From Pyxidicoccus fallax (GTDB lineage Bacteria > Myxococcota > Myxococcia > Myxococcales > Myxococcaceae): a DNA stretch of 34,966 bases. Both the position numbers and the translations under genes were made by a program. The notes under the pieces were generated by a model. That model worked only from the letters and a program-made list of their open reading frames with translations. It was not told the DNA's origin and ran no database searches. This document shows positions 7,085-14,699 of this stretch, piece after piece (the stretch's first letter is position 1; every line of letters begins with the position of its first letter). The stretch lies in NCBI RefSeq assembly GCF_012933655.1, contig NZ_JABBJJ010000108.1, positions 1 to 34,966 on the forward strand, in the 5' to 3' direction.

Positions 7085-8086
7085 GTGGAGCCCTCCTCCG
7101 TCCCCACCTGCCCCCGCTGTTCCGCGCCGCGCATCCTGCGGCCGGAGTGCCCCCAGTGCGGCGTCATCTACGCCAAGGCGGATGCCCTGGCGGCCCGGCG
7201 GGCCACGCAGCAGGCCGCGCCCCCTCCTCCCGCAGAGGTGATGCCACCGCCGGAGGCACCGCCCCTCGTCGACCCCGCCTGGCTCGCGCCGACTCCGGAG
7301 CTGCGCTCGGACGTGCTCTTCGAGCGGACGCCCGACCTGGATGCGGACGCGGAGGAGGCCGCGTACGAGCTGAAGCTGTACATCTTCGTGCTGCCCGTGG
7401 CGCTGCTGGTCTCGTATCTGGCCGTCTCGGGGGGAACGGGCTTCATCGTCCGGCTCTTCACGATGCCGCTGCACGAGGTGGGGCATGCCGTCACCGCGTG
7501 GCTGTGTGGCCACGTCGCGTTCCCCACGCTGTGGTTGACGCCCATCTTCGGCCGCTCGTTCCTGCTGGCGGCCGCGGCGGCCGCGGGCCTGGGCTTCTGG
7601 ACGTGGCGGAGCTGGAAGCGGCGCCGCTGGGGTCAGGTGGCCGCGGGGGTCGGGCTGCTGCTCCTGCAGTTCGTGGGGACCGTGGTCATCTCCCGCACCA
7701 CGGCGATGATGCTCTTCTCCTTCGGCGGGGACGGCCTGATGATGGTGCTGGGCACGTTGCTGATGGCCACCCTCTACGCGCCACCGGGGAGCTACCTCCA
7801 CGAGCACGGGCTGCGCTGGGGCTTCGTCGCCATTGGCGCCACCAGCTACGTGGACGGCTTCCACACTTGGTGGAAGGCGCGCACGGACTTCGCCGAGATT
7901 CCCTTCGGACAGAACGAGGGCGTGGGCATGAGCGACGCGAGCCGGCTCGTGGAGGAGCACGGCTGGGACGAGCGCGCCCTCATCAGCCGCTACGTGACGC
8001 TGGGCGTGCTGTGCCTCGTCGGCCTCGCCGTGCTCTACGCCGTGCAGATTGTCCGGATGCGCAAGCGGCTTGCCCCGAAGGCGTGA
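7085..8086 (+). CDS. Zinc-ribbon integral membrane protein with HExxH motif (M50-like)
   Basis: A 333-aa protein with an N-terminal zinc ribbon (CPRCSAPR...CPQCGVIYAKA, about residues 9-31), a proline-rich linker, and then about six hydrophobic segments. The first part of the membrane region carries LHEVGHAVTAW (His130, Glu131, His134), the metalloprotease signature of site-2-protease-like M50 enzymes, placed at the membrane face as expected. The second M50 motif, a distal Asp in NPDG context, is not clearly present, so enzyme activity is uncertain. The start is a GTG. It is divergent from the methyltransferase gene (92 bp apart), and its stop is 13 bp from that of the metallo-beta-lactamase-fold gene. 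Confidence 0.75.
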   Translation: MEPSSVPTCPRCSAPRILRPECPQCGVIYAKADALAARRATQQAAPPPPAEVMPPPEAPPLVDPAWLAPTPELRSDVLFERTPDLDADAEEAAYELKLYIFVLPVALLVSYLAVSGGTGFIVRLFTMPLHEVGHAVTAWLCGHVAFPTLWLTPIFGRSFLLAAAAAAGLGFWTWRSWKRRRWGQVAAGVGLLLLQFVGTVVISRTTAMMLFSFGGDGLMMVLGTLLMATLYAPPGSYLHEHGLRWGFVAIGATSYVDGFHTWWKARTDFAEIPFGQNEGVGMSDASRLVEEHGWDERALISRYVTLGVLCLVGLAVLYAVQIVRMRKRLAPKA

Positions 8087-8099
8087 GCGGCGTCTCTCG

Positions 8100-9629
8100 T
8101 CAGCCGAATGGCCACGTGAAGCCGGGGTAGCGCACCACCTCGGGCTTTCGCTGACCCTTCCATTTCAGCGCCTCACCGGGCCGCAGGAGCAGCGCCTGGG
8201 GCCCGTGCCCCACCGCGCGGCGCACTTCGGCGAGCCGCTCCGGGTACGGGTCCGCGTCGGGATTCTCGTCGAGCTGGCTCGCGCCGCTCACGGGCTCACC
8301 GGGGTAGCCCGGGTAGCGGGGGCCCATGCCCTCGCGCCAGTACCAGGGCGCTCCGCCGTCCGCGCACGGCACCACGTAGCGCGCGCCCAGCAGCTCGCCG
8401 TAGCGCAGCGCCTCTTCGGGTCCGGCCATGAGCCGCTGGGGCTTCGTCAGCGCGTCGCGCGGCACGTTGACGAGGAAGGCGTCCAGCGTGGTGAAGCCGA
8501 AGAAGATGGGCGCCAGCCGGAAGCCGCGCACGCCGCAGAAGAGGACGTCCACCGGGCCTTCGTCACGGTGCACCTGTCTGCATACCGTGTCCATGTCGCC
8601 GCGCACGTCGTGCCCCGAGTCCGCGAAGAAGGCCGCGGAGAAGTCCGGCGTGCGCACCATCCACGCATTGCCCTCGTTGAAGAGGTCCGGGTACGGGCCC
8701 TGCTCGTCCGTGGGCTGCTCGCCGTGGAAGGGCAGCGCGCGCACGGTGACGTCGCCCACCTGCCGGGACTCGCCCCAGCGCAGCGGCTCCACGCGCGTGA
8801 AGCCGAGCTGCTTCAGTCGCAGCACGCAGTCCGTGGAGAAGAGGCTCTCGCGCGCCACCGCCGGCACGAAGATGCGCGTGTCGCGGGGCAGCGGCAGGAG
8901 TGAGCCCAGGTGGAAGTGGTCTCCGTGCGAGTGGGTAATCACCACCGCGTCCACCCGCCCCACGTCGCGCGGCTGCATGGGCGCGTAGCCCTTGCGGTCC
9001 ACGAGCCCCTGGGGCCGGAAGTACGGGTCCACCAGCACGCGGCCCTCTCGGCCGGCGACCAGCACCGTGTTGTGGCCCACGAAGAGCGCGCCGGGCTCGG
9101 GCACCTCCACTGCGTCCGAGTGCCGGACGAGCCAGCCCGCCTGCCCCAGGTCCGAGAGGAGGTCCGCCACCACGGGCACGGTGGAGAGCGCGCGCAATTC
9201 AGTGCGGGTGGCGCCCCGGGCGAGCGCGGCGAAGAGGTCCGCCACGGCGGGCCACTCGGAGGTGCGCACGGGGACGTCGAGGCCGAGTGACTCCTGGCGC
9301 AGGTGCAGCACGCGGGGCTTGTGCCGGGTGGCGTCGGGGAAGAGCACCTCGCGCCGCAGCACGCGCCGGCCACGCCGCCGTCGGCCGTCTTCGCACAGGG
9401 CGGCGTAGCGCGGGGTGTCCTCGAGCCAGCGCACGAGTGCGTCCGCCTCGCGCAGGGCGCCTTCGCGGCCCAGGGTGGCGATGTGCCGCTTCAGGGGCAG
9501 GTGGGCGCGGCGCACGGGGCGCGCGGTGGGGCCCTGGATGCTGCAGCCCAGGTCTTCGTGGTGCTCGGCCTCCGTCCGGGCCGAGGCGAGCACGGCCAGA
9601 CTGACGCCCCGGTGCAGGGTGAGTCGCAT
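8100..9629 (-). CDS. Metallo-beta-lactamase-fold hydrolase
   Basis: A 509-aa protein. The C-terminal two thirds is an MBL-fold hydrolase: strand LFVGHNTVLV...RVLVDPYF, metal-binding HSHGDHFHLGS at residues 233-243, LPFHGEQPTD as the next histidine motif, and FFADSGHD as the bridging aspartate strand. It resembles UlaG-like lactonases more than beta-lactamases. The first 180 residues are of unknown nature and contain an RRRRGRR basic stretch. Two in-frame ATGs (9629 and 9647) are possible, neither with a good ribosome site; I take the shorter. It lies 85 bp downstream of the last immunity gene on the same strand, but no functional link is evident. Confidence 0.8.
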   Translation of the reverse strand: MRLTLHRGVSLAVLASARTEAEHHEDLGCSIQGPTARPVRRAHLPLKRHIATLGREGALREADALVRWLEDTPRYAALCEDGRRRRGRRVLRREVLFPDATRHKPRVLHLRQESLGLDVPVRTSEWPAVADLFAALARGATRTELRALSTVPVVADLLSDLGQAGWLVRHSDAVEVPEPGALFVGHNTVLVAGREGRVLVDPYFRPQGLVDRKGYAPMQPRDVGRVDAVVITHSHGDHFHLGSLLPLPRDTRIFVPAVARESLFSTDCVLRLKQLGFTRVEPLRWGESRQVGDVTVRALPFHGEQPTDEQGPYPDLFNEGNAWMVRTPDFSAAFFADSGHDVRGDMDTVCRQVHRDEGPVDVLFCGVRGFRLAPIFFGFTTLDAFLVNVPRDALTKPQRLMAGPEEALRYGELLGARYVVPCADGGAPWYWREGMGPRYPGYPGEPVSGASQLDENPDADPYPERLAEVRRAVGHGPQALLLRPGEALKWKGQRKPEVVRYPGFTWPFG

Positions 9630-9714
9630 GGAGGCGGATGATGGCATCGAACGGCCATCGTGGGCGCGGCGGTTTCCTGAATCGTGATTCGCGTCAGTGT
9701 CCGCCTCGCTGGGA

Positions 9715-10065
9715 TCATTCCGGGTCCAAGGCCCAGGTACCTTCCTCCCATCGCTGCAAGGCCTGCTGCGCCTCGAATGGGACCATCCCCTCGCCCTTGG
9801 CGGCCTCTTCCAGAACCGCCTTGGCCTCCGCCGTGCGATGGCGGAGCAGGCAGGCCGCGGCTGTGACCCGAACATCCATGCGTGGGTGTTTCAAGAGAAC
9901 AGCGAGCGCATCGCGTCCAGCATCGCCATGGCTTCGGAGCTTATCGAATGCTGCGCCGTACCTCTTGGCATGCTTGTTCCCCGTCTTTGCGTCTCCCCTC
10001 CAGATGGCGTCGGTCTGCGCGGCAACATTCTCGGCGAACTGCGCGACGAGTTCCTCCAACCTCAT
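9715..10065 (-). CDS. DUF2019 immunity protein, copy C
   Basis: A 116-aa soluble, HEAT-like helical protein of the DUF2019 type, which in myxobacteria sits next to polymorphic toxins and is taken to be an immunity protein. It is the same length as copy A (10509-10859) and about 72% identical by eye, ending in the shared RWEEGTWALDP. Its ATG overlaps the stop of the displaced toxin tip (ATGA). Divergence from copy A lies mainly in residues 12-45, where recognition of a particular toxin would be expected. It should protect against a toxin whose tip matches the fragment just upstream rather than the intact toxin here. Confidence 0.82.
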   Translation of the reverse strand: MRLEELVAQFAENVAAQTDAIWRGDAKTGNKHAKRYGAAFDKLRSHGDAGRDALAVLLKHPRMDVRVTAAACLLRHRTAEAKAVLEEAAKGEGMVPFEAQQALQRWEEGTWALDPE

Positions 10066-10151
10066 TGCCAGTATCCCTTCCTGACGTTCTCAATCGCCCG
10101 CAGCCCGAATGCACGCGGGGCTGCGTAAGACCACGTGCTCAGCCACTGCCT
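9715..10151 (-). repeat. Toxin-tip/immunity cassette, second copy
   Basis: A 437-bp unit (toxin tail beginning RQWLST plus DUF2019 gene) paralogous to the 437-bp unit at 10509-10945. Similarity also runs a few bases past the immunity stop codon (GGACCCGG[A/C]ATGA[T/C]CCC). Confidence 0.75.
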
Positions 10152-10154
10152 CAT
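10062..10154 (-). pseudogene. Displaced C-terminal tip of a SitA-like toxin
   Basis: This stretch can encode 30 residues starting at an ATG that overlaps the preceding stop (ATGA). The peptide RQWLSTWSYAAPRAFGL continues to IENVRKGYWQ and aligns over its whole length with the last 28 residues of the toxin at 10859-12133 (18 of 28 identical). No upstream part of the toxin, including the histidine pair, is present. It is therefore the end of a different toxin allele left in front of its own immunity gene. Whether the mini-ORF is translated merely to couple the immunity gene is open. Confidence 0.75.
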
Positions 10155-10512
10155 GGGAACTTGAGCGTGCCCTCGCGCCATGCCTTGAGCGCGTACTCCG
10201 CGCGTGTCCGGATTCGTCCTGGGCGGGCAGCGAACTCCATCAGAACAGGTTCCCCCTGTGATGGTGCGAACTCGAGCGCATGTGCCGCAACACAAGAACG
10301 GACGTTCTCGTCCTCGCTCCTCAATAACGGAAGGAGATGGGAGGCCGCCGCTCGCCTCCGGAGTTCACGGTAGGCCCCGCTATCCTGTCGTGAGCGCGAT
10401 TGGCCGCCCGATGGTTCGCAGCGTCTAGCGCCTGCCCGTAGGCAACCGCCGCCTGCTCGTATTCTTGGACAAGTTCCTCGATGCTCGTTGTTTCGAGGTT
10501 GCGCGGGGTCAT
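10151..10512 (-). pseudogene. DUF2019 immunity gene B, frameshifted
   Basis: Translation from the ATG at 10512 (overlapping the copy A stop as ATGA) gives a DUF2019 N-terminus, SIEELVQEYEQAAVAYGQAL to AHDRIAG, and then leaves the family. Shifting frame at about 10373-10378, in a run of four G, restores YRELRRRAAASHLLPLL, SEDENVRSCVAAHALEF and the ending LKAWREGTLKFP with a stop at 10151-10153. About 119 codons in total are typical for the family. One base has been lost, by mutation or by sequencing error. It belongs to a different DUF2019 subtype from copies A and C, so it once matched another toxin. Confidence 0.75.
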
Positions 10513-10859
10513 GCCGGGTCCAAAGCCCAGGTACCCTCCTCCCACCGCTTCAGGGCCTGCTGCGCCTCGAATGGAACTACTCCCTTACCTTTCGCGGCAT
10601 CTTCCAGAACTGCCTTCGCTTCCTCCGTGCGATGGCGGAGCAGAAATGCTGCCGCTGTCACGCGGACATCCAAGCGGGAATGCGTGAAAAGAGCGGCGAG
10701 CGCATCGCGTCCTGCATCGCCACGGGCCCGGAGTTCGTCGAAAACCGCGAGGTACTCATCGACGTGCCTGTTCGCGGCTTTAGCGTCTCCTTTCCAGCCT
10801 GCCTCTGTCTCTGCTTGCACATGCTGGGCGAATTGTTCAACCAGTTCTTCGAGCTTCAT
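10509..10859 (-). CDS. DUF2019 immunity protein, copy A (cognate)
   Basis: A 116-aa acidic helical protein of the DUF2019 family, the likely cognate immunity factor for the adjacent toxin. MKLEELVEQFAQHV opens the domain and FEAQQALKRWEEGTWALDPA closes it; the middle block LDVRVTAAAFLLRHRTEEAKAVL is HEAT-like. The ATG overlaps the toxin stop (TGATG), which couples its translation to the toxin. A longer frame reading back into the toxin gene is rejected because the family starts here. It has no signal peptide, as expected for neutralising a toxin that acts in the cytoplasm. Confidence 0.85.
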   Translation of the reverse strand: MKLEELVEQFAQHVQAETEAGWKGDAKAANRHVDEYLAVFDELRARGDAGRDALAALFTHSRLDVRVTAAAFLLRHRTEEAKAVLEDAAKGKGVVPFEAQQALKRWEEGTWALDPA

Positions 10860-10945
10860 CACCAGACTCCGTTCTTGATGTTCTCGATGGACTGCAAGCC
10901 GAATGAGCGCTGGGCCTCGTAAGACTGCGTGCTCAGCCATTGTCT
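10509..10945 (-). repeat. Toxin-tip/immunity cassette, first copy
   Basis: The last 28 codons of the intact toxin plus immunity gene A, 437 bp, paralogous to 9715-10151. Confidence 0.75.
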
Positions 10946-12133
10946 CACGGTGAGTTCTCGCGAGCCGGTGATCCTCAGGTTCTTCCGTGAGTAGAAAGCG
11001 CTCACTTGGGTATGCAGCCCCTCGTCCAGGGAGATGACGTTCTCGGTGTTGTGCAGCGCATGAGGACCGAACCGCGCCACGTTGCCCGGCGTCTGCTCGA
11101 CGATGTGGTGCCAGTTCTTGCCGGGTCCCGCTGAGCCCAGGGCACTCTTGAGACCGCTGAACGAGCCCCAGGACCTGAATGCGGCTCCCCTCAAACCCTG
11201 GGCTGCCATGGCGACCGCCGTGGCGGGCAGGGAGATGACGACGGTGCTTCCTTCAACGGCTACCGCACTCACCTGCCCCACATTCCCCAGGTGGAGCCCT
11301 ACGCGTGAGGCCCCCACCGCCGCAGCCTCCGTGAAGTGGGGCAGCATCGACAGCCGCGAAGCCAGCCACGCGGCGCCCCCAGCCATGCCATGGCTCACCA
11401 CCACGGTGACCGCGAGGACGAAGACACGAGCCACCTCTGGTCCCACCCGATAGGCAAAACGCTGGCCGGCCCGTTCCAACTCAATCCACGTCGTGGCCCG
11501 GTCGGTGGTCTGCTTCAGCTCCCGGCTCGCGTCCACCACCTCCAGGAACGTCTCCACTCCCAGGTAGATGAGCAGGACCGCGGAGACGATGGCCGCCGCC
11601 TTGGTGAACACCGGCTCGGGGTTGGCCGCCAGGACGACCCAGGTGATAAGGCCCGTGGCGATGACGGTGTAGAAGAGCTGAGGCGCCAGGGTCTCCTCCA
11701 CCGCCCTGGCGATGCTCTCCTTGAGCGGCTCCAGCGACAGCCCCAGGGCGACTCCCAGCCTGTCCCACTCGCCCAGGCCTGGCCCGACGTCGCGCAGGGA
11801 AAGGCAGTTGTCCCCGCGCCGGCCCGGCTCGCAGAGGCCGCCGAAGCTCTTGTGCATCAGGCGCTGCCATCGCGCATCCGTAGCGTCGCCGGAGTGGGAG
11901 GCGCGCACCCACCAGCCCTGCTGAGGAGCACGGAGCGTCAGGGGCACTTCCAGCACCAGCCGCGCCAGCGCCTCCTCGAATGCCTCCGCATCCACCCGCA
12001 CGGCCTTGCTCGAGGAGGACGGCCGGAACTCCAGGGGCGTGCCCTGCCCCGTATCGAGGCGCACGACACGCGGGGTGGCGCACGCATTGAGCAGGGCGAG
12101 GAGCAGGACCACGACGCCCAGACGGGTTGCCAT
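10859..12133 (-). CDS. SitA-like lipoprotein polymorphic toxin with HNH/EndoVII-type nuclease tail
   Basis: A 424-aa lipoprotein: signal sequence with lipobox LLNAC (lipidated Cys18), then VVRLDTGQGTPLEF, an N-terminal stretch I recognise from SitA-family toxins that Myxococcus passes between cells by TraA/TraB outer-membrane exchange. Three hydrophobic segments lie at about 175-280. The C-terminal 90 residues hold NWHHIVEQ (His342, His343) followed by NTENVISLDEGLH, the pattern of HNH/Endonuclease-VII-superfamily toxin domains, so DNA or RNA cleavage in the recipient is likely. The ATG is preceded by GGAAAG. Immunity genes follow with overlapping codons. SitA membership is recognition of a family pattern; the nuclease call is motif-based. 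Confidence 0.75.
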   Translation of the reverse strand: MATRLGVVVLLLALLNACATPRVVRLDTGQGTPLEFRPSSSSKAVRVDAEAFEEALARLVLEVPLTLRAPQQGWWVRASHSGDATDARWQRLMHKSFGGLCEPGRRGDNCLSLRDVGPGLGEWDRLGVALGLSLEPLKESIARAVEETLAPQLFYTVIATGLITWVVLAANPEPVFTKAAAIVSAVLLIYLGVETFLEVVDASRELKQTTDRATTWIELERAGQRFAYRVGPEVARVFVLAVTVVVSHGMAGGAAWLASRLSMLPHFTEAAAVGASRVGLHLGNVGQVSAVAVEGSTVVISLPATAVAMAAQGLRGAAFRSWGSFSGLKSALGSAGPGKNWHHIVEQTPGNVARFGPHALHNTENVISLDEGLHTQVSAFYSRKNLRITGSRELTVRQWLSTQSYEAQRSFGLQSIENIKNGVW

Positions 12134-12268
12134 GAGACGCTTTCCAGTTCGAGGAGGGCTCCAGTCTACGGCCATGCCGCGCCGCGTGAGCGGGGAGCTT
12201 CCAGGCACCGGACACAGACGGGCCGTCCGCGAGACAGCCCGGGCGAACGCCGCTACCGTGCGGGTCAC

Positions 12269-14131
12269 ATGGCACGTCCCGCCCAGCATCTCCCCCCGAC
12301 TCCGCCGTCTCCGGGCGACTCCGCCCCCGAGCTCGTCCAGCCCCGCTTCGCCTGGCTGCCCGCCGTGGGCACGTGGAAGTACCACGCGCTGCTCAGCGCG
12401 GTGGCGCTCTTCGTCCTCGGCCCCCTGGGCGGCATCGCCGCCTCGTACATGAACTTCAGCGTGGGCTTCTTCGTCGGAGGCCAGGTGCTCGCGGGCATCC
12501 TCGGCAGCGCCGTCACCTACGGCTACGGCGCGGAAGGCAAGCACGGCGCCAACTACATGCAGACGATGGCCGCGTCCGTGGCCTCGCTGTGCGCCATGTC
12601 CGTGCTCATCCAGGCCATGGTGTGGATGGGCATGGAGATGCCGCCCGCCTGGCACCTGATGCTCTTCGTCGGCTGCGTGGGCATGTTCGCCGTGGGCGTG
12701 GGCATGCTCTACACGCCCCTGCTGGTGGACAAGCTCCAGCTCGACTACCCGTCGGGCCTCGCGGTCGCCAACATCCTCCGCGCCCTCACCGACAAGCGCC
12801 TGCTCAAGGCGTCCATCTCCAAGCTCGGCGGCGGCACCGCGCTGGGCGCGCTGGTGGCGTATGCGACGGAGAAGTCCGCAAGGGTGGCCGCCCTCGGCAC
12901 CAGCGCCGCCACGGTGGGCGCCGGCATGATTGTCGGCAGCCGCATCACCGTGCCCGCCATCGTCATGGCCGTCATCGGCGCGATGCTGACGCCCTATCTG
13001 CGCGAAATCGGGTGGCTGGGGCCCAACGACCCGTTCCGCAAGGTGGGCTTCCTCCTGGGCCTGGGCATGATTTGCGGCGCGGCGGTGGTGGACCTCTCGC
13101 TGCTGGCGGTGCAGGCCACACGGCGCATCCGCGCACGGGGCTCGGACGCCGCGGGCGCCGAGGAAGAAGCCTGGAAGAAGGTCAACGTGTCCCGCCTGCT
13201 GGCCTGGGTGGTCGGCTGGGGCGCGGCGACGCTGCTGGTGGGCACGCTGGTGCTGGGTCAGCCCCTGGTGTGGCTCCTGGTGGGCCTGGGGCTGGCGCTG
13301 CTGTTCGTGCTCATCAACGGCATCTCCTACGGCATCACCGACCAGAACCCCATCTCGAGCGCGTTCGTCATCTCGGTGATGGTGATGTCGCTGATGGGGC
13401 TGACGAACCCGCTGGTGGGCCTGATGGGCGCCACCATCCTCCTCGTCTCCACGTCGGTGGGCGTGGACATGCAGCAGGACCGCTCCACGGGCTGGCGCCT
13501 GGGCACCAACCGCGTCACGCAGTTCCGCTACCAGGTGCTCGGCATCGTCATGGGCGCGCTCCTGTGCGTGGGGCTCGCGCGCGTGTTCATGGCGGCCTAC
13601 CCCGCGCTCACCATCAACCTGCTCGACAACCCCAAGGCCGAGGTGGGCCAGTGGGGCTCCGCGATGACGTACAAGCTCGTGGGCGCCATCCGCGGGCTGG
13701 GCACGCTGTCGGACTCCACGGTGAAGATGCTGCTCATCGGCCTCGTCCTCGGCTTCGTCATCCAGGCGGTGCGCAAGGGCGTGCTGAGCCGTCCGGGCTA
13801 CCAGCGCTTCGTGAAGGGCTCGCGCGTGGGCTTCGCGGTGGGCTGGAGCATGGACGCGCTGCTGCTGTCCAGCCCCTACGCCTCTTCCTTCGGCGGCTTC
13901 GTGGCCTTCCCGGCGGCGATGTGGTTCGGCGCGGGCGGCATCTTCACCTCGCTGTGGAACACCCTCTCCCAGCGCGGCCAGAAGTCGCACGTGGCCGGCA
14001 GCCCCGGCCAGGGTGAGGCCCTGCCCGAGGACATGAGCAGCATGTCCCTCATTGGCGGCGGCCTCATCGCCGGCGAGTCGCTCTTCTTCCTCATCGTCGG
14101 GTTGATTGGCCTGGCATCACTGCTGGCGTGA
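12269..14131 (+). CDS. OPT-family oligopeptide transporter
   Basis: A 620-aa polytopic inner-membrane protein with about 14 hydrophobic segments, of the OPT superfamily that imports oligopeptides or metal chelates with the proton gradient. Recognisable parts are GGIAASYMNFSVGFFVGGQV in the first pair of segments, LQLDYPSGLAVANILRALTD, and the late ISSAFVISVMVMSLMGLTNP. The length is close to bacterial OPT proteins. A long frame runs upstream but is antisense to the toxin gene; the ATG at 12269 begins a short cytoplasmic N-terminus of normal size. It is divergent from the toxin, sharing a 135-bp intergenic region in which I saw no clear promoter. Confidence 0.9.
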   Translation: MARPAQHLPPTPPSPGDSAPELVQPRFAWLPAVGTWKYHALLSAVALFVLGPLGGIAASYMNFSVGFFVGGQVLAGILGSAVTYGYGAEGKHGANYMQTMAASVASLCAMSVLIQAMVWMGMEMPPAWHLMLFVGCVGMFAVGVGMLYTPLLVDKLQLDYPSGLAVANILRALTDKRLLKASISKLGGGTALGALVAYATEKSARVAALGTSAATVGAGMIVGSRITVPAIVMAVIGAMLTPYLREIGWLGPNDPFRKVGFLLGLGMICGAAVVDLSLLAVQATRRIRARGSDAAGAEEEAWKKVNVSRLLAWVVGWGAATLLVGTLVLGQPLVWLLVGLGLALLFVLINGISYGITDQNPISSAFVISVMVMSLMGLTNPLVGLMGATILLVSTSVGVDMQQDRSTGWRLGTNRVTQFRYQVLGIVMGALLCVGLARVFMAAYPALTINLLDNPKAEVGQWGSAMTYKLVGAIRGLGTLSDSTVKMLLIGLVLGFVIQAVRKGVLSRPGYQRFVKGSRVGFAVGWSMDALLLSSPYASSFGGFVAFPAAMWFGAGGIFTSLWNTLSQRGQKSHVAGSPGQGEALPEDMSSMSLIGGGLIAGESLFFLIVGLIGLASLLA

Positions 14132-14174
14132 AGCACGGCGCATGCCATTGCACCTGCAATTGGGATACACTCGC

Positions 14175-14191
14175 CAGGTTCCTCCAACCTG
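14175..14191 (+). other. Short hairpin upstream of lipoprotein gene
   Basis: CAGGTT-CCTCC-AACCTG forms a perfect 6-bp stem 13 bases before the ATG at 14205. It may influence translation or mRNA stability, or act as a weak terminator for the transporter gene. Confidence 0.35.
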
Positions 14192-14204
14192 ACGGGGTCT
14201 TCTC

Positions 14205-14606
14205 ATGAAGCGTTCATTGGCTGTTCTCGCGGCGGTCATCGGCTTCTCGTTGCTGGGGTGTGGAGGGACGGGTACCGAAGAGGTGATGGAAGCGACGCCC
14301 GAGGCCGGGGAGGAGTCGACGGTCTCCCAGTTCGCGACGTGCACGGCGACGTGCGGAAACGGGAGCACGTCGGTGTCCTGCTCGGGCAGCACCTGCTCCG
14401 CGTCGGATTTTCAGGGAGTGACCTGCAACGGCGTGTTCAAGCCCTGTCCTCCGCCTCCGTGCTCGGGCTATCCCACGTGCACCTCGCTCCTCAACACGTA
14501 CTGCAGCGTCGAGGGCGCGGAGCAGGCGTGCTGCTCGGGCACCTCCACCACCTTCCTCACGTGCGGCCGGAACTCCACCTCGCCCCGGCTCCAGTGGCTC
14601 TACTAG
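14205..14606 (+). CDS. Cys-rich small lipoprotein
   Basis: A 133-aa exported protein of unknown function. A signal sequence of about 18 residues ends in the lipobox SLLGC, so it should be lipid-anchored. The mature part has a short acidic stretch (EEVMEATPEAGEES) and then many cysteines (CTATCGNG, SCSGSTC, CSGYPTC, CSVEGAEQACCSG), suggesting a compact disulfide-bonded domain on the cell surface. This pattern of small Cys-rich lipoproteins is common in myxobacteria. It stands alone between the transporter and the threonine attenuator. Confidence 0.75.
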   Translation: MKRSLAVLAAVIGFSLLGCGGTGTEEVMEATPEAGEESTVSQFATCTATCGNGSTSVSCSGSTCSASDFQGVTCNGVFKPCPPPPCSGYPTCTSLLNTYCSVEGAEQACCSGTSTTFLTCGRNSTSPRLQWLY

Positions 14607-14643
14607 CCAGACAGGCACTCGGAGGCTGGTGACACGCGCGCCG

Positions 14644-14675
14644 GCCCCGTCCCGCGGGGCGACTTGACATTTTTT
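14644..14675 (+). terminator. Possible terminator after lipoprotein gene
   Basis: GCCCCG (14644-14649) pairs with CGGGGC (14655-14660) around a 5-base loop, with a T6 run at 14670-14675 starting nine bases later. The T-run is further from the stem than usual. Confidence 0.35.
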
Positions 14676-14692
14676 GTCGCCCCCATCAGTTT
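14664..14692 (+). promoter_or_regulatory. Candidate promoter of the Thr attenuator
   Basis: A perfect -35 hexamer TTGACA lies at 14664-14669 in otherwise GC-rich DNA. The -10 at 17-bp spacing (CAGTTT, 14687-14692) is poor. A start site about 7 bases later would fall at or next to the GTG of the leader peptide at 14700, suggesting an almost leaderless transcript. The TTGACA lies between the arms of a small inverted repeat, GCGAC (14659-14663) and GTCGC (14676-14680). Confidence 0.45.
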
Positions 14693-14699
14693 GCTCATC

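Noticed and set aside
9491-9751. ORF starting with ATGA overlap after DUF2019 copy C
   Set aside because: The overlap mirrors the copy A/gene B junction, but the translation is Pro/Arg-rich, has no DUF2019 similarity and runs antisense-like through the MBL gene start. It is only the edge of the duplicated unit.
12134-13990. Upstream extension of the toxin reading frame, antisense to the OPT gene
   Set aside because: The translated extension is His/Ala/Arg-rich shadow sequence; the lipoprotein signal and ribosome site at 12133 define the real start.
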